A stretch of DNA of 64,000 nucleotides. Source: Sporolactobacillus kofuensis. GTDB lineage: Bacteria; Bacillota; Bacilli; Bacillales; Sporolactobacillaceae. Under the pieces are notes generated by a model. It did no database searches, was not told the DNA's origin, and saw nothing but the letters and a program-made list of their open reading frames with translations. The position numbers and the translations under genes are program-made. Numbering within the stretch: position 1 is the first letter of the stretch; every line of letters begins with the position of its first letter. The stretch is taken from NCBI RefSeq assembly GCF_024125425.1, contig NZ_JAMXWN010000004.1, forward strand, positions 124,001 to 188,000, written 5' to 3'. Below, piece by piece: positions 22,158 through 32,878 of this stretch.

Positions 22158-23187
22158 TACGGTTCACCAACGTCAATTCATGACCTTCAATAACTTTTCC
22201 AATCTCATAGGGCGTTTCCCCGGAAGCAACCAGTGTTTCCATCGTCTTCTTTTTATCTTCAGGAGCAATCGCCAAGACCAAACCAATGCCCATATTAAAG
22301 GTGTGGAACATGTCATCTTTTTGGAGATTGCCCAGCTTTTTCAGCCACTGGAATACAGTAGGCATTTGCCAAGCATCCGTACGAATTTCTGCAGTAACCC
22401 CTTCAGGGAACATTCGCGGTACGTTCTCGTAAAAGCCGCCTCCGGTGATATGAGCGATCCCATGTACATCGATCGATTTGAGCAGATGAAGTACCGGTTT
22501 GACATAGATTCTTGTCGGGGTTAGGAGTACGTCGCCAACGGTTTGATCAGGATTGGGAGCAAAGGCGTCGCTATACTTGAGACCGGCATCGGCCACAAGC
22601 TTTCGAACGAGTGAAAAGCCATTACTGTGGATGCCATTAGATGCTAGACCGATCAGCACATCACCCGGCTTCACTTTGTCCCCGGTAATTCGTTTCGATT
22701 TTTCAACAACACCCACCGAAAAACCGGCAATGTCATAATCGTCTTCTTGATACATTCCCGGCATTTCCGCAGTCTCACCACCAATTAGTGCACAGCCAGC
22801 ATCCGCACAGCCATCGGCAATGCCCTTGACAATCGCTTCTGCTTTTTCCGGTTTCAGTGCTGAACAGGCAAGATAATCTAGAAAATAGAGCGGTTCTGCG
22901 CCTTGCGTCACGATATCGTTCACGCACATTGCTACCGCATCAATGCCTACGGTGTCATGACGATCCGTTGCAAAAGCGATCATCAACTTCGTACCGACAC
23001 CATCAGTGCCTGAAACAAGCACAGGTTCTTTCATATTCATCTGCGACAAATCAATGGCTCCGCCGAAACCGCCCAAACCGCCAATTACTTCCGGACGGAA
23101 GGTACGTTGTACATGTTTCTTGATTCGTCCCACAGTCTCATAGCCGGCTTCTATGTTCACGCCAGCCTTCTTATACGCATTCGCCAT
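22147..23187 (-). CDS. purM: Phosphoribosylformylglycinamidine cyclo-ligase (AIR synthetase)
   Basis: A 346-residue PurM-fold ATPase that closes the imidazole ring to give AIR. Seen: [14 protein letters not shown] at the N-terminus, [28 protein letters not shown] and [13 protein letters not shown] motifs. Start ATG preceded by GAGGAGG; ends inside purN, so translation is coupled. Confidence 0.98.
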   Translation of the reverse strand: MANAYKKAGVNIEAGYETVGRIKKHVQRTFRPEVIGGLGGFGGAIDLSQMNMKEPVLVSGTDGVGTKLMIAFATDRHDTVGIDAVAMCVNDIVTQGAEPLYFLDYLACSALKPEKAEAIVKGIADGCADAGCALIGGETAEMPGMYQEDDYDIAGFSVGVVEKSKRITGDKVKPGDVLIGLASNGIHSNGFSLVRKLVADAGLKYSDAFAPNPDQTVGDVLLTPTRIYVKPVLHLLKSIDVHGIAHITGGGFYENVPRMFPEGVTAEIRTDAWQMPTVFQWLKKLGNLQKDDMFHTFNMGIGLVLAIAPEDKKKTMETLVASGETPYEIGKVIEGHELTLVNRNEA

Positions 23188-23198
23188 TATGAACCTCC

Positions 23199-24623
23199 TC
23201 AGACAAGCAGTTCTTTTTCATGCGGCAGGACCGTATCCGGATAAATTTCCGTTGGGTACTTGCCCGTGAAGCAAGCCATGCACTGTCCGCAGTTCTTCAT
23301 TGCAGGATTGCGTCCGATTGCCTTTTGCATACCTTCAACACTCAGATAAACAAGTGAGTCCGCACCAATCAATTTGCGGATATCTTCTACTGAATGCGTC
23401 GATGCAATCAGTTCTGATGTGGTGGAAGTATCGATACCGTAGAAGCAAGGATGGGTAATCGGCGGTGAACTGATGCGGACATGAACTTCAGTTGCACCAG
23501 CATCACGAAGCATGCCGACAATTCTTCGGCTTGTCGTACCGCGAACGATTGAATCGTCAACCATCACCACACGCTTGCCTTCGACAATTGCACGTACTGC
23601 AGAGAGCTTCATCTTAACCCCTTGTTCACGCAATTCTTGAGACGGCTGAATGAACGTTCGACCAACATAACGGTTCTTGATCATCCCTAATTCATACGGA
23701 ATACCTGTTGTTTCCGCATAACCGATTGCAGCAGAAATACTGGAATCGGGAACACCGGTAACAACATCCGCTTCAACCGGCGCTTCTTGTGCAAGCATAC
23801 GACCGAGATTCTTTCGCGCCGCATGGATATTGATTCCTTGAATGTTGCTGTCAGGCCGCGAAAAGTAGATGTATTCCATACTGCAGATTGCGGGTTCCGT
23901 CCGGTTGGTAAAGAAATCCGAATGAAGCCCTTCATTATCAATCACCAGAATTTCACCCGGATTGATATCACGAACAAAGGTTGCACCAATCAGATCAAAC
24001 GCACAGGTTTCCGATGCGACAACCCAAGCATCACCTAACTTACCAAGAGAGAGTGGACGCAGTCCATTCGGATCAAGAGCAGCAATGAGTTGATGTTCAG
24101 TCAGCATGGCAAGCGCATAGGCGCCTTTAATTACAGACAACGCATGTTTTACACTTTCAATAAAATTCTCAGCATAATCACGCTTAATTAGGTGGGCAAT
24201 CACTTCTGTATCGGAAGTGGTTTGAAAAATGCTACCGCGTTCTTCAAGTTCACCCTTCAGTTTATGAGCATTCACCAAATTTCCATTATGTGCGATCGAC
24301 AGTGAATCTTTTTGTGAACGGAAAACAAGTGGCTGTACATTGGCGTAACTGTTCCCGCCTTGTGTTGAGTAACGGACATGACCAATGGCTGCATGACCTA
24401 TACTTAGTTCTTCCAGTTTATCGTGATCAAACACATCATTAACCAATCCAAGTCCCTTATGGTCATAGATGTGTTTTCCATCGGATACCGCAATGCCTGC
24501 ACCTTCCTGGCCGCGGTGCTGCATGCTGTGAAGACCGTAGTACGTCAACTTCGCCGCATTTTCATGTCCCCAAATACCAAATACCGCACATTCTTCATTC
24601 AGTTCTTTGCCGACATAATGCAT
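23199..24623 (-). CDS. purF: Amidophosphoribosyltransferase (PurF)
   Basis: A 474-residue glutamine PRPP amidotransferase, committing step of purine synthesis. With ATG 24623 the protein begins [12 protein letters not shown], giving an 11-residue propeptide before the catalytic Cys12, the same layout as the processed Bacillus enzyme. A GAGAGGTG site precedes this ATG; the longer ATG 24641 has none. The PRPP motif [13 protein letters not shown] is present. C-terminal cysteines NCGQCMAC indicate an oxygen-sensitive Fe-S type. Overlaps purL by 25 nt. Confidence 0.97.
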   Translation of the reverse strand: MHYVGKELNEECAVFGIWGHENAAKLTYYGLHSMQHRGQEGAGIAVSDGKHIYDHKGLGLVNDVFDHDKLEELSIGHAAIGHVRYSTQGGNSYANVQPLVFRSQKDSLSIAHNGNLVNAHKLKGELEERGSIFQTTSDTEVIAHLIKRDYAENFIESVKHALSVIKGAYALAMLTEHQLIAALDPNGLRPLSLGKLGDAWVVASETCAFDLIGATFVRDINPGEILVIDNEGLHSDFFTNRTEPAICSMEYIYFSRPDSNIQGINIHAARKNLGRMLAQEAPVEADVVTGVPDSSISAAIGYAETTGIPYELGMIKNRYVGRTFIQPSQELREQGVKMKLSAVRAIVEGKRVVMVDDSIVRGTTSRRIVGMLRDAGATEVHVRISSPPITHPCFYGIDTSTTSELIASTHSVEDIRKLIGADSLVYLSVEGMQKAIGRNPAMKNCGQCMACFTGKYPTEIYPDTVLPHEKELLV

Positions 24624-26821
24624 GACAGAGCACCTCTCCATTCATTTTCAAGTTCTGTCCGGTTCAGAGTTACGGTTGATGCTTCAAAGTCTAGGTTTAT
24701 CTTTTCACTACGTGTAACTTTACCTACAAGAACGGCATCTTCAATCAGAGATTCGAAAGCGCTCTTCGATGCTTCTGGAACAGTAACGAGATAACGTGAT
24801 TGTGTTTCAGCGAAAAGCTCTACTGCAGGATCCGAATTAAAATGGAGATCACAGCCAAATTCTGTGCCAAATAACGATTCAGCAATTGCAAGCGCAAGCC
24901 CGCCTTCAGAAATGTCATGTGCCGAAGCAAGATAACCTGATTTAATCGCTTTGAGCACGAGTCCCTGACGATTTTTTTCAAGTTCAAGATCAAGAACAGG
25001 AGCTTTGCCACTTACTTCGCCATCCATCAAAATCTGCAATGCGCTTCCGCCAAATTCCGGATTTGCTTGACCAATGACATACACTGCGTCACCTTCATTT
25101 TTGAACGGTGCGGTCATTACATGATCAAGATTCTCAACAAGACCAACCATACCGACGACCGGAGTTGGATCAATGGCTCCGCGATCTGTTTCATTGTAAA
25201 GAGAAACATTTCCGGAAATAACCGGCGTTTTCAATACGTCGCATGCCTTGGCCATACCTTTAACGGATTCATCGATTTGCCAGAAAACTTCCGGATTTTC
25301 AGGGCTACCAAAGTTCAGGCAATCGGTAATTGCGAGTGGAACACCGCCGGAGCAGATAATGTTTCTTGAAGCTTCTGCGACTGCAATTTTCCCGCCTACA
25401 TTCGGATCAAGGGCCAGATATTTTGCATTACAATCTGTAGTCATGGCGAGGCCTTTATTTGTTCCACGAACACGAACAACTGCTGCGTCGGAACCCGGTG
25501 CAACAACTGTATTGGTTTGCACCATATAGTCATACTGGCGAGTCACCCATTCCTTAGAAGCATGGGTTGGCTGAGCAAGTAATTTCTTAATTGTTTTTTC
25601 AAAATTAGTAATCTCCGGAATCCATGCCGATGCGGATTGATTTGCAAGATAAGAAGCCGGAACTTTGGATGGCATATGACGAACTGGAGCAGAAGCCAGT
25701 GAATCAGAAGGAACATCCGCAACAATCTTACCTTTATGTTCAAGGCGAAGTACTTCTTCTTCGATAACCTCACCAACAGCGACGGCGTGAAGACCCCAGC
25801 GAGCAAAAATCGCTTTGATCTCTTCTTCGCTACCTTTCTTAATCACAATAAGCATCCGTTCCTGTGATTCAGAAAGCATCATTTCATATGGTGTCATTTC
25901 TGTTTCACGTTGGGGAATAAGATCCAAATTCATATGGATACCAACACCAGCTTTTGCCGCCATTTCACTTGCGGAAGAAACGAGACCTGCAGCACCCATA
26001 TCCTGAATGCCGACAAGTGCTTCATGTTTCGTGAGTTCCAGACATGCTTCAACAAGCAGTTTTTCCATGAATGGATCGCCAACCTGCACAGCCGAACGCT
26101 TTTCATCCGATTTCTCGGAAATTTCTTCAGAAGCGAACGTTGCTCCATTAATCCCGTCGCGGCCTGTACTTGCACCTACATACATCACCGTGTTTCCAAT
26201 GCCTCGTGCTTGACCAACCTGGATATCTTCATGGTTCATGATGCCGACACACATCGCATTAACGAGCGGATTACCGTTATAACAAGGATCAAACTGCAGT
26301 TCTCCGCCTACAGTTGGGATGCCAATGCAGTTACCATAGCCAGCTATGCCGCTGACCACTTCTTCAAACAAATAGCGGACACGTGAATTGTCCAGATTTC
26401 CAAAGCGTAGTGAGTCAAGCAGTGCAACCGGGCGAGCACCCATCGAGAAGACGTCGCGGATAATACCGCCGACGCCGGTTGCAGCGCCTTGATACGGTTC
26501 AATGGCAGAAGGATGATTATGACTTTCAATTTTAAAAACCACAGCCTGTCCATCACCAATATCGACGATTCCAGCACCTTCACCCGGTCCTTGAAGCACA
26601 TGCTCCCCAGTTGTCGGGAAATATTTCAGTACCGGTTTTGAGGTTTTATAGCTGCAGTGTTCCGACCACATTACCGAAAATAAACCTGTTTCGGTATAAT
26701 TCGGTTTACGACCAAGCAGTTTTTTAACCTTCTGATATTCTTCCTCAGTCAGACCCATTGTTCGATACACTTTGTCTTGTTCGATCTGATCCGGTGATGG
26801 TTCAAGATGTGTAAGCGGCAT
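24599..26821 (-). CDS. purL: Phosphoribosylformylglycinamidine synthase subunit II
   Basis: A 740-residue small-type PurL, which needs separate PurS and PurQ subunits, both encoded directly upstream. Visible motifs: [18 protein letters not shown] near residue 50, [23 protein letters not shown], and [10 protein letters not shown]. It converts FGAR to FGAM using ATP and ammonia from PurQ. GGAGGGAA precedes the ATG. It overlaps purQ by 20 nt and purF by 25 nt, indicating tight translational coupling. Confidence 0.98.
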   Translation of the reverse strand: MPLTHLEPSPDQIEQDKVYRTMGLTEEEYQKVKKLLGRKPNYTETGLFSVMWSEHCSYKTSKPVLKYFPTTGEHVLQGPGEGAGIVDIGDGQAVVFKIESHNHPSAIEPYQGAATGVGGIIRDVFSMGARPVALLDSLRFGNLDNSRVRYLFEEVVSGIAGYGNCIGIPTVGGELQFDPCYNGNPLVNAMCVGIMNHEDIQVGQARGIGNTVMYVGASTGRDGINGATFASEEISEKSDEKRSAVQVGDPFMEKLLVEACLELTKHEALVGIQDMGAAGLVSSASEMAAKAGVGIHMNLDLIPQRETEMTPYEMMLSESQERMLIVIKKGSEEEIKAIFARWGLHAVAVGEVIEEEVLRLEHKGKIVADVPSDSLASAPVRHMPSKVPASYLANQSASAWIPEITNFEKTIKKLLAQPTHASKEWVTRQYDYMVQTNTVVAPGSDAAVVRVRGTNKGLAMTTDCNAKYLALDPNVGGKIAVAEASRNIICSGGVPLAITDCLNFGSPENPEVFWQIDESVKGMAKACDVLKTPVISGNVSLYNETDRGAIDPTPVVGMVGLVENLDHVMTAPFKNEGDAVYVIGQANPEFGGSALQILMDGEVSGKAPVLDLELEKNRQGLVLKAIKSGYLASAHDISEGGLALAIAESLFGTEFGCDLHFNSDPAVELFAETQSRYLVTVPEASKSAFESLIEDAVLVGKVTRSEKINLDFEASTVTLNRTELENEWRGALSCIMSAKN

Positions 26822-27494
26822 GTGTGGATTCCCTCCAATGATTTAGGATTGACTGGAACAAGCGTAGACCATCGGCGCTGCCGAGCAGTGCATCTGCGGC
26901 GCGTTCCGGATGCGGCATCATACCAAGCACATTTCCAGCAGGGTTAATAATGCCGGCGATATCAGCTCTTGATCCATTTGGATTCTCTCCTGAATAAGTG
27001 AAGACAATACGATTATTGTCTTGTAATTCTTTCAATGTCGCGTCATCGCAGAAATAGTTGCCTTCGCCATGCGCAATCGGAATGCCAATGATTTCGTTTT
27101 TATCATAGAGCTTCGTAAATTGTGTTTGATTATTCTCTACCTTAAGATTCACCATATCGCAGATGAATTTCAAATGTTTGTTCTTCAGCATCGCTCCGGG
27201 AAGCAAACCTGCTTCGAGAAGAATCTGAAAACCATTGCAGACACCAAGCACTGGTTTGCCCTGGTTTGCAGCTTCAATAACTGCAGGCATGATGCCTGCG
27301 AAACGGGCAATCGCACCTGAACGTAAATAGTCACCATAGGAAAAGCCGCCTGGAATCATAATTGCATCATAGCCGTCCAGCGAGGTTTCCGCATGCCACA
27401 CATAGTCTACTTCTTCACCGAGTCCGTCTTTAATCGCATAATACATATCCTGATCGCAGTTTGAACCGGGAAAAACAATGACTGCGGTTTTCAC
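26802..27494 (-). CDS. purQ: Phosphoribosylformylglycinamidine synthase subunit I (glutaminase)
   Basis: A 230-residue class I glutamine amidotransferase supplying ammonia to PurL. Catalytic Cys lies in LGVCNGFQ (near residue 86) and the His/Glu pair in MMPHPERA near residue 199. GTG start overlapping the purS stop (GTGA), with GAGGAGG upstream. Confidence 0.98.
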   Translation of the reverse strand: MKTAVIVFPGSNCDQDMYYAIKDGLGEEVDYVWHAETSLDGYDAIMIPGGFSYGDYLRSGAIARFAGIMPAVIEAANQGKPVLGVCNGFQILLEAGLLPGAMLKNKHLKFICDMVNLKVENNQTQFTKLYDKNEIIGIPIAHGEGNYFCDDATLKELQDNNRIVFTYSGENPNGSRADIAGIINPAGNVLGMMPHPERAADALLGSADGLRLFQSILNHWRESTHAAYTS

Positions 27495-27742
27495 GAATGA
27501 ACATCCTCCTCGATTTCATATCGATAATTCTCAATCACAGTATTCGCGAGCAGTTTGTCACAAACCGTATCGACCTGCGTTGCAACATCTGCTGAATCTT
27601 CCATTTGGAGTTCAATATATTTACCAATACGGACGTCTTTAACATTTTTATAGTCCATATTATGAAGCGACTGCATGACAGCCTGTCCTTGAGGATCAAG
27701 CACGCTTTCCTTCAATGTAATGTACACCTTCACCTTTTTCAT
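27491..27742 (-). CDS. purS: Phosphoribosylformylglycinamidine synthase subunit PurS
   Basis: An 83-residue PurS, the small dimeric subunit bridging PurL and PurQ. Starts [19 protein letters not shown], the typical family N-terminus, and contains VRIGKYIEL. Overlaps purC and purQ by 4 nt each. Confidence 0.97.
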   Translation of the reverse strand: MKKVKVYITLKESVLDPQGQAVMQSLHNMDYKNVKDVRIGKYIELQMEDSADVATQVDTVCDKLLANTVIENYRYEIEEDVHS

Positions 27743-28449
27743 TTGACATCCTCCAAACGTTTCAGCAATTTTTCATAGGTTTCCGGAAGATCAGCTATAT
27801 TGCGACGGAACACATCTTTATCCAGTTTCTCATGCGTTTCCTTATCCCATAGACGACAGCTGTCCGGCGAGATTTCATCAGCGAGCACAATCTTGCCTGT
27901 TTCTTTCAGTTTGCCAAATTCTAGTTTGAAGTCGACAAGAAGAATGCCTGCTTCTGAGAAAAAGGCCTGAAGGGCGTCATTTACGGTCAGTGCCAAGCGA
28001 CGGATTTCCGCCAGTTCGTCTTTTGTTGCGATCTCCATCGCCAGTGCGTGATCGCTGTTAATCATCGGATCGCCAAGTTCGTCACTTTTGTAGTAATATT
28101 CAACGATTGTCCGACCAAGTGTCTCACCTTCGTCAACACCAAGACGCTTGGATAGGCTACCTGCAACCACATTACGAACAACGACTTCAATCGGAACAAT
28201 TGAAACGGCTTTTACTAATTGTTCGGTCTCCGAAATGGTGTCAATGTAGTGGGTGGGTACATTTTTCTGCTGAAGCATTTTGAAAATTTTTGTGCAGATC
28301 GCATTGTTCAAGCGTCCTTTACCTTCAAATGACGCTTTTTTCTGTCCATTAAATGCAGTCGCATCATTTTTATAAACGACACGCAACACATTCGGGTCAT
28401 CCGTTGTGAACATTTTTTTCGCTTTGCCTTCATATAAAAGCTGACTCAT
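27739..28449 (-). CDS. purC: Phosphoribosylaminoimidazole-succinocarboxamide synthase
   Basis: A 236-residue SAICAR synthetase. Begins MSQLLYEGKAKKMF and carries VVRNVVAGSLSKRLG and LVDFKLEFG, plus EISPDSCRLWD, which are signature regions of ATP and aspartate binding. 61 bp after purB, overlapping purS by 4 nt. Confidence 0.98.
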   Translation of the reverse strand: MSQLLYEGKAKKMFTTDDPNVLRVVYKNDATAFNGQKKASFEGKGRLNNAICTKIFKMLQQKNVPTHYIDTISETEQLVKAVSIVPIEVVVRNVVAGSLSKRLGVDEGETLGRTIVEYYYKSDELGDPMINSDHALAMEIATKDELAEIRRLALTVNDALQAFFSEAGILLVDFKLEFGKLKETGKIVLADEISPDSCRLWDKETHEKLDKDVFRRNIADLPETYEKLLKRLEDVK

Positions 28450-28510
28450 GTAATCTTCCCCTTTTACACTATTGATCAGAATTACGATCGTCTGGTTATT
28501 TTAGAAGCAA

Positions 28511-29809
28511 TTAGTCATTCAAGCCTAAACGTTCAAAGATAAAGTCAACATTTTTCAGATGATAGGTTTCATCAAAGCAAGCGTCAATTTCTGCCTGAGA
28601 CAGTTTGTTCGTAATTCGTTCATCGTTTTCAACGATTTCTTTAAATGGTGTTTCCGTCTCCCAAGACTTCATGGCATTTGGTTGAACAATGTCATAGGCA
28701 GCCTCTCGGCTTAGTCCTTTTTCAATCAAAGCAAGCAGTACATGCTGTGAGAAGATCAAACCAAAGGTACGTTTCATGTTCCGTTTCATATTTTCAGGGA
28801 ATACAGTCAGTTTCTCTAGAATATTAGAGAAACGGCTCAGCATATAATCCAATCCGATCGTCGCGTCCGGAAGAATAATGCGTTCTGCTGAGGAGTGTGA
28901 AATATCGCGTTCATGCCAGAGTGGCACGTCATCGTAAGCCGTCATCATATAGCCGCGAATCACACGTGCAATCCCGCACATATTCTCCGAGCCAATTGGG
29001 TTGCGCTTATGCGGCATTGCGGACGAACCTTTTTGCCCTTTTGCAAAGTACTCTTCAACTTCACGTACTTCGGAACGCTGCAGGCCACGGACCTCAACCG
29101 CAAATTTTTCAATTGAAGTAGCGATTAATGCAAGCACAGACATATAATGTGCATGGCGGTCACGTTGCAACACCTGTGTCGAAATCGGGGCCGGCTTAAT
29201 CCCAAGATGTTCACAAACATAGTTTTCAACGGCCGGATCAATATTTGCATAAGTGCCGACTGCTCCGGAAAGTTTGCCGTATTGTACTTCATCAGCCGCC
29301 CGTTTGAAGCGTTCCAGGTTGCGTTTCATTTCCTCATACCACAAGGCCATAACCAGGCCGAACGTTGTTGGTTCCGCATGTACACCATGGGTACGGCCCA
29401 TCATGACCGTATTTTTATATTTTTTCGCCTTCTGGCGGATCACTTCAATAAAGTGTTCAATATCTTTTACTAGAATCTCATTCGCTTGCTTGAGCAGGTA
29501 ACCTTGTGCAGTGTCAACAACATCGGTTGATGTTAAGCCATAATGCACCCATTTCTTTTCTTCGCCAAGCGATTCGGAAACTGTTCTTGTGAATGCAACC
29601 ACATCATGGCGCGTTTGTTGTTCGATCTCGTGAATTCGGTCAACCGTAAACGTTGCGTTCTTCCTTAATCTTTCAACATCTTCCTTAGGAATTTCCCCGA
29701 GTTCGGACCAACCTGCACAGGCAAGAATCTCGACTTCCAGCCAAGCCTTATATCTATTTTCTTCTGTCCAAATGGCGCCCATTTCCGGTCGCGTATAACG
29801 ATCAATCAT
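28511..29809 (-). CDS. purB: Adenylosuccinate lyase
   Basis: A 432-residue fumarase/aspartase-superfamily lyase acting twice in AMP synthesis (SAICAR and adenylosuccinate cleavage). The superfamily signature [16 protein letters not shown] is present near residue 262. The N-terminus [19 protein letters not shown] fits the Bacillus type. ATG overlaps the purK stop by 4 nt. Confidence 0.98.
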   Translation of the reverse strand: MIDRYTRPEMGAIWTEENRYKAWLEVEILACAGWSELGEIPKEDVERLRKNATFTVDRIHEIEQQTRHDVVAFTRTVSESLGEEKKWVHYGLTSTDVVDTAQGYLLKQANEILVKDIEHFIEVIRQKAKKYKNTVMMGRTHGVHAEPTTFGLVMALWYEEMKRNLERFKRAADEVQYGKLSGAVGTYANIDPAVENYVCEHLGIKPAPISTQVLQRDRHAHYMSVLALIATSIEKFAVEVRGLQRSEVREVEEYFAKGQKGSSAMPHKRNPIGSENMCGIARVIRGYMMTAYDDVPLWHERDISHSSAERIILPDATIGLDYMLSRFSNILEKLTVFPENMKRNMKRTFGLIFSQHVLLALIEKGLSREAAYDIVQPNAMKSWETETPFKEIVENDERITNKLSQAEIDACFDETYHLKNVDFIFERLGLND

Positions 29810-30957
29810 GAATGCTTACCTACTTCCTGTTCAATTTTCCATATCCCTAATTTCTCTGCTCTCTCGATAGCTTCTTGCACAGTCTCACCAAGAATGGTGA
29901 GATGTCCCATCTTACGTCCGGTTTTCGCCTCATCTTTTCCATATAGATGAAGATGGGCTTCTGATAATAATGCAATCTTGTCCAAAACCGGCTGAACATG
30001 TTCACCAAGAATATTGATCATAATGACCGGTTTCAGAAGCTGTGTGCTGGAAAGCGGCAATCCACATATTGCACGGATGTGCTGTTCAAATTGAGAGGTC
30101 TCACATGCATTGATTGAGAAATGGCCGGAATTATGTGGACGTGGTGCTGTCTCGTTGACGTAAACCTTTCCATCCGTACCGACAAACATTTCAACAGCCA
30201 GCGTGCCGACGAGTTCAAGAGCTTCGGCGAGATGCAAAGCATGTTCGGTTGCTTCGATACGCAGACTTTCAGATATTCTTGCGGGCACTAGAGTATGATG
30301 AAGGATATTATGACGATGTATATTTTCAGCGACTGGAAAGACTGAGGTTTCTCCAGCCGTACTGCGTACAACAATAACCGAAATTTCTTTTTCAAAAGGC
30401 AGCCATTTCTCCAGTTCAAACGGTGTCTTTCCCACATAAGGAAGAGCTTCCTGAAGGTCTTCTTCAGAATTAAGAACGTATTGTCCCTTCCCATCATAAC
30501 CGCCTTGCGTTGTTTTCAGAACAGAGGGAAATCCAATCTCATCAATCGCTGCCTTTAATTCATCCTGCGTACGGACAGGCATATAGGGAACAACCGGCAA
30601 CCCTGCTTCACGGATTGCCGCTTTCTCATTAAGTCTGTCTTTTGTTATTTCAAGCAGGTGGCCGCCTTGAGGAAGATAGCTGTGTTCCTGCAAGTAGTCC
30701 ACCGTTTGTACAGCTACATTTTCAAATTCATAGGTTACGACGTCGGCACATGCTGCCATTTTCTTTGCGCCTTCGGGATCGTCATAATCCGCAACAATGG
30801 CGACATCGGCAACTTGAGCACACGGACAATCGTCAACCGGATCAAGCACAGCGATTCGATACCCCATTTGTTTGGCACTGATCGCCATCATCCGGCCCAG
30901 CTGACCGCCGCCGAGAATGCCTATGGTTTGTCCTGGCAAAATCGTTTTTTGCTTCAT
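29806..30957 (-). CDS. purK: N5-carboxyaminoimidazole ribonucleotide synthase
   Basis: A 383-residue ATP-grasp enzyme making N5-CAIR from AIR, ATP and bicarbonate. Seen: [21 protein letters not shown] (shown here only as the start of the glycine-rich region), [13 protein letters not shown] and [12 protein letters not shown] motifs. Overlaps purE and purB by 4 nt. Confidence 0.98.
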   Translation of the reverse strand: MKQKTILPGQTIGILGGGQLGRMMAISAKQMGYRIAVLDPVDDCPCAQVADVAIVADYDDPEGAKKMAACADVVTYEFENVAVQTVDYLQEHSYLPQGGHLLEITKDRLNEKAAIREAGLPVVPYMPVRTQDELKAAIDEIGFPSVLKTTQGGYDGKGQYVLNSEEDLQEALPYVGKTPFELEKWLPFEKEISVIVVRSTAGETSVFPVAENIHRHNILHHTLVPARISESLRIEATEHALHLAEALELVGTLAVEMFVGTDGKVYVNETAPRPHNSGHFSINACETSQFEQHIRAICGLPLSSTQLLKPVIMINILGEHVQPVLDKIALLSEAHLHLYGKDEAKTGRKMGHLTILGETVQEAIERAEKLGIWKIEQEVGKHS

Positions 30958-31439
30958 TTCAGTTCACTTTCCTTTGCCTTTTTGGCGAGAGATTCACGAT
31001 AGGCTTCCAGTCGATCCTTCAATTGTTCGTCAAAAGCCGACAGCATCTGTGCTGCTAAGAGGGCAGCATTTTTTGCACCTGAATCACCGATTGCCACCGT
31101 CGCCACCGGAATTCCGGCCGGCATTTGCACGATTGACAACAGCGAATCCATGCCGCTGAGCGCGCGCGACTTCACCGGAACACCAATAACCGGTAACGTC
31201 GTCTTTGCTGCCGTCATACCCGGCAAGTGTGCTGCTCCGCCCGCACCGGCAATAATCACCTTTAATCCGCGATCGCGGGCAGTCTCTGCATAGTCAAACA
31301 TCAGATCCGGTGTTCGATGTGCAGAAACTACTTTCTTCTCATAAGGAATGTCCAATTCATCTAAAATGTCACATGCATGCTTCATGGTTTCCCAATCCGA
31401 ACTACTTCCCATGATCACACCAACTACTGCTTGACTCAC
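30954..31439 (-). CDS. purE: 5-(carboxyamino)imidazole ribonucleotide mutase
   Basis: A 161-residue class I PurE converting N5-CAIR to CAIR. First gene of the operon. The start is GTG 31439 ([18 protein letters not shown]), with GGGGAGG upstream; longer frames extend into the riboswitch terminator region. Conserved SAHRTP (catalytic His) and [11 protein letters not shown] motifs are present. Confidence 0.97.
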   Translation of the reverse strand: MSQAVVGVIMGSSSDWETMKHACDILDELDIPYEKKVVSAHRTPDLMFDYAETARDRGLKVIIAGAGGAAHLPGMTAAKTTLPVIGVPVKSRALSGMDSLLSIVQMPAGIPVATVAIGDSGAKNAALLAAQMLSAFDEQLKDRLEAYRESLAKKAKESELK

Positions 31440-31574
31440 GATATTGCCTCCCCAAAAAGTACCAAATAAATTTAAAGTCTGGGAATATTTTTCGCTCAAT
31501 CTCGACATTGAACGACTCGACGCACAACAGTTCCAATCTTTCTTGACCGTCATAATAGGGCTCGAAATCCAGAC

Positions 31575-31628
31575 AATAAAAAGCCCAGAACAGCTGTTTT
31601 CCCGGAAAAAGAGAAAACAACCGTCTGG
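31575..31628 (-). terminator. Riboswitch-controlled terminator in the purE leader
   Basis: Long interrupted stem (ccaga at 31585-31589 paired with tctgg at 31624-31628, plus the inner arm around CTGTTTTCC / GAAAACA) followed on the minus strand by GCTTTTTATT. It lies between the guanine aptamer and purE, as expected for an OFF-type transcriptional riboswitch. Confidence 0.82.
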
Positions 31629-31670
31629 TCTTTTACCGCGGGCAGCGGTTTAAAACAAAACGTAACATTT

Positions 31671-31744
31671 TCCCTTCATAGTCCGGCAATTATCGGTCGC
31701 CAGGTAGAAACAGTTGGGCCATATTCCCAAAAATATATGAGGGT
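31671..31744 (-). ncRNA. Guanine riboswitch aptamer upstream of purE
   Basis: Read on the minus strand the element has the purine-riboswitch order: P1 strand CCCTCATA, an ATATGGCCC region, the core TTTCTACC, and a 3' GGACTATGAAGGG closing P1 with one bulged A. The J3/1 segment GACTATG has C at the discriminator position (position 74 in xpt numbering), which selects guanine or hypoxanthine over adenine. It turns off purEKBCSQLFMNHD when guanine is plentiful through the terminator at 31575-31628. Confidence 0.94.
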
Positions 31745-31768
31745 TCGCTTTTCTTTTTTGACACTCTC

Positions 31769-31815
31769 ATCATAACAACAATATTCACAGCATGTCAACC
31801 GGATTATCGAACATT
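31769..31815 (-). promoter_or_regulatory. Promoter and PurR box of the purine operon
   Basis: -35 TTGACA (complement of 31793-31798) and -10 TATGAT (complement of 31769-31774) with an 18-bp spacer. ATTATCGAACATT at 31803-31815 matches the Bacillus PurBox consensus AWWWCCGAACWWT at 12 of 13 positions. The operon is therefore probably under both PurR and guanine riboswitch control. I did not find a clear second inverted box. Confidence 0.8.
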
Positions 31816-31832
31816 AAGTAGGCAAAGAGAAT

Positions 31833-32099
31833 CTATTGTTCGCCTTTTGAGGGTATCTTTCGTCCTTCCATTACGCATTCTCTCCCAATGCATTCTGGAC
31901 CTTCTGGCGTTTCACGGAATAGTGGCTGCTCAGAGCGTCTGATTGGCGTGTATCCTTCGCTTTTCATTCGATCAAGACATTGAGCGATTGTTTCCGCTTC
32001 GCCAACAACAAATTTTTTCTTTAGTGGTTGATCAGTCTGGTTGTTGCTCTTTCTTTTTTTGCTCAAGTACCAATCACGGATTTCATACTCCCTCACCAA
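31833..32099 (-). CDS. NETI-motif protein (YebG-like), function unknown
   Basis: Up to 88 residues. The core KKKFVVGEAETIAQCLDRMKSEGYTP matches the NETI-motif family, a short conserved protein found beside purE in many Bacillales. No catalytic motif is known. The start is uncertain: TTG 32099 gives the longest frame, but no good ribosome binding site is visible, and a TTG near residue 12 is possible. It lies upstream of the purE promoter on the same strand. Confidence 0.7.
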   Translation of the reverse strand: MVREYEIRDWYLSKKRKSNNQTDQPLKKKFVVGEAETIAQCLDRMKSEGYTPIRRSEQPLFRETPEGPECIGRECVMEGRKIPSKGEQ

Positions 32100-32185
32100 T
32101 GTAGACTTTTAGCAACTTTTATCGAATTTTGTACATTTATTATATCAGTTGCACCTCAATTTCGACAATTTGAAAATGCAAACAG

Positions 32186-32464
32186 TCAATGGAAATAAAA
32201 AGCGAGCGCAACAAAACCAATAACAAAAAACATGGAGCCAAGGACAGCGCCTACAAGATGAAGAACATAGCTTGGAATATGGTCAAGAATAGCTCCCTCA
32301 ATAGTTCGCGCAATGCTGGCGGAGTTGTCTTTCCCTTCCTCATGTTCAGCATCCTCAAGTAAATGATCGCTTGCTTCACGCATTTTCTTAGTTAAGAAAA
32401 AGCCCGCATTCATCAAGATCATACCCAGCACCCAAAATAAAATAGCTAATACTAAAGACATCAT
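32186..32464 (-). CDS. Small membrane protein of unknown function
   Basis: A 92-residue protein with two predicted membrane segments: residues 1-22 (MMSLVLAILFWVLGMILMNA) and the C-terminal VLHLVGAVLGSMFFVIGFVALAF, joined by a charged, Glu-rich linker. ATG 32464 has AAAGG 10 bp upstream; a GTG three codons further up has no room for one. It lies between the pbuG-like permease and the NETI gene, as small unknown membrane proteins do in this region of Bacillus chromosomes. No function can be assigned. Confidence 0.65.
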   Translation of the reverse strand: MMSLVLAILFWVLGMILMNAGFFLTKKMREASDHLLEDAEHEEGKDNSASIARTIEGAILDHIPSYVLHLVGAVLGSMFFVIGFVALAFYFH

Positions 32465-32639
32465 TATTTTCACGCCTTTCAGGATTCATTAATCCTTAGC
32501 ATGTCTCTGATTATCTTTAGGTATTCTCATGTATTTAGACTTAACGGACTCGGATGAATATACTGAGAAAAATTGGGCAAAAAACCGCCAAGTTCTTACG
32601 TTCTCATGATGTGGTAGCTTCTGCTTTGCATTTGGCTTT

Positions 32640-32800
32640 GAATAGCTCCGGTTGCTCGCATCAGCTCGGACAGCCCCGGGCGATCCGTGAGCCTCCATGA
32701 TCAACCGGTAATCTCTGGGGTCTTACTTCGCTCACATGAACTGGAACGGTCCCGCAGGAGTTTCGCATCTTCGCATTCTGTCCCCTAACTTTGCTTCGTC
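32640..32800 (-). repeat. Degenerate Bacillus-type dispersed intergenic repeat
   Basis: On the minus strand: ACTCCTGCGGGA, then AAGACCCC, GGAGGCTCACGG, CCCG and CCGGAGC in order. This resembles a common dispersed intergenic element of Bacillaceae (ACTCCTGCGGGA ... GAGACCCC ... GAGGAGGCTC ... CCCGCGG), recalled from general knowledge and not searched. It occupies most of the gap between the permease terminator and the small membrane protein; a 71-codon frame inside it is probably not a gene. Confidence 0.5.
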
Positions 32801-32825
32801 AAAAATTACAAACTTGCCTTACTTG

Positions 32826-32864
32826 CAAAAAAAATCTCCTCCAATATACCTGGAGGAGATTTTT
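32826..32864 (-). terminator. Rho-independent terminator downstream of the purine permease
   Basis: A 14-bp perfect stem (32830-32843 with 32851-32864), with TTTTTTTT on the minus strand (complement of 32827-32834). Located 15 bp past the permease stop codon. Confidence 0.9.
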
Positions 32865-32878
32865 CTTAGTGGATTCGT

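Noticed and set aside
31690-31698. TATCGGTC near purE as an isolated 21-bp-array unit
   Set aside because: It is part of the P3 stem of the guanine riboswitch; no second unit at 21 bp.
32489-32704. Minus-strand 71-codon frame between the permease and the small membrane protein
   Set aside because: Lies largely within a dispersed intergenic repeat, with no ribosome binding site or recognised family.
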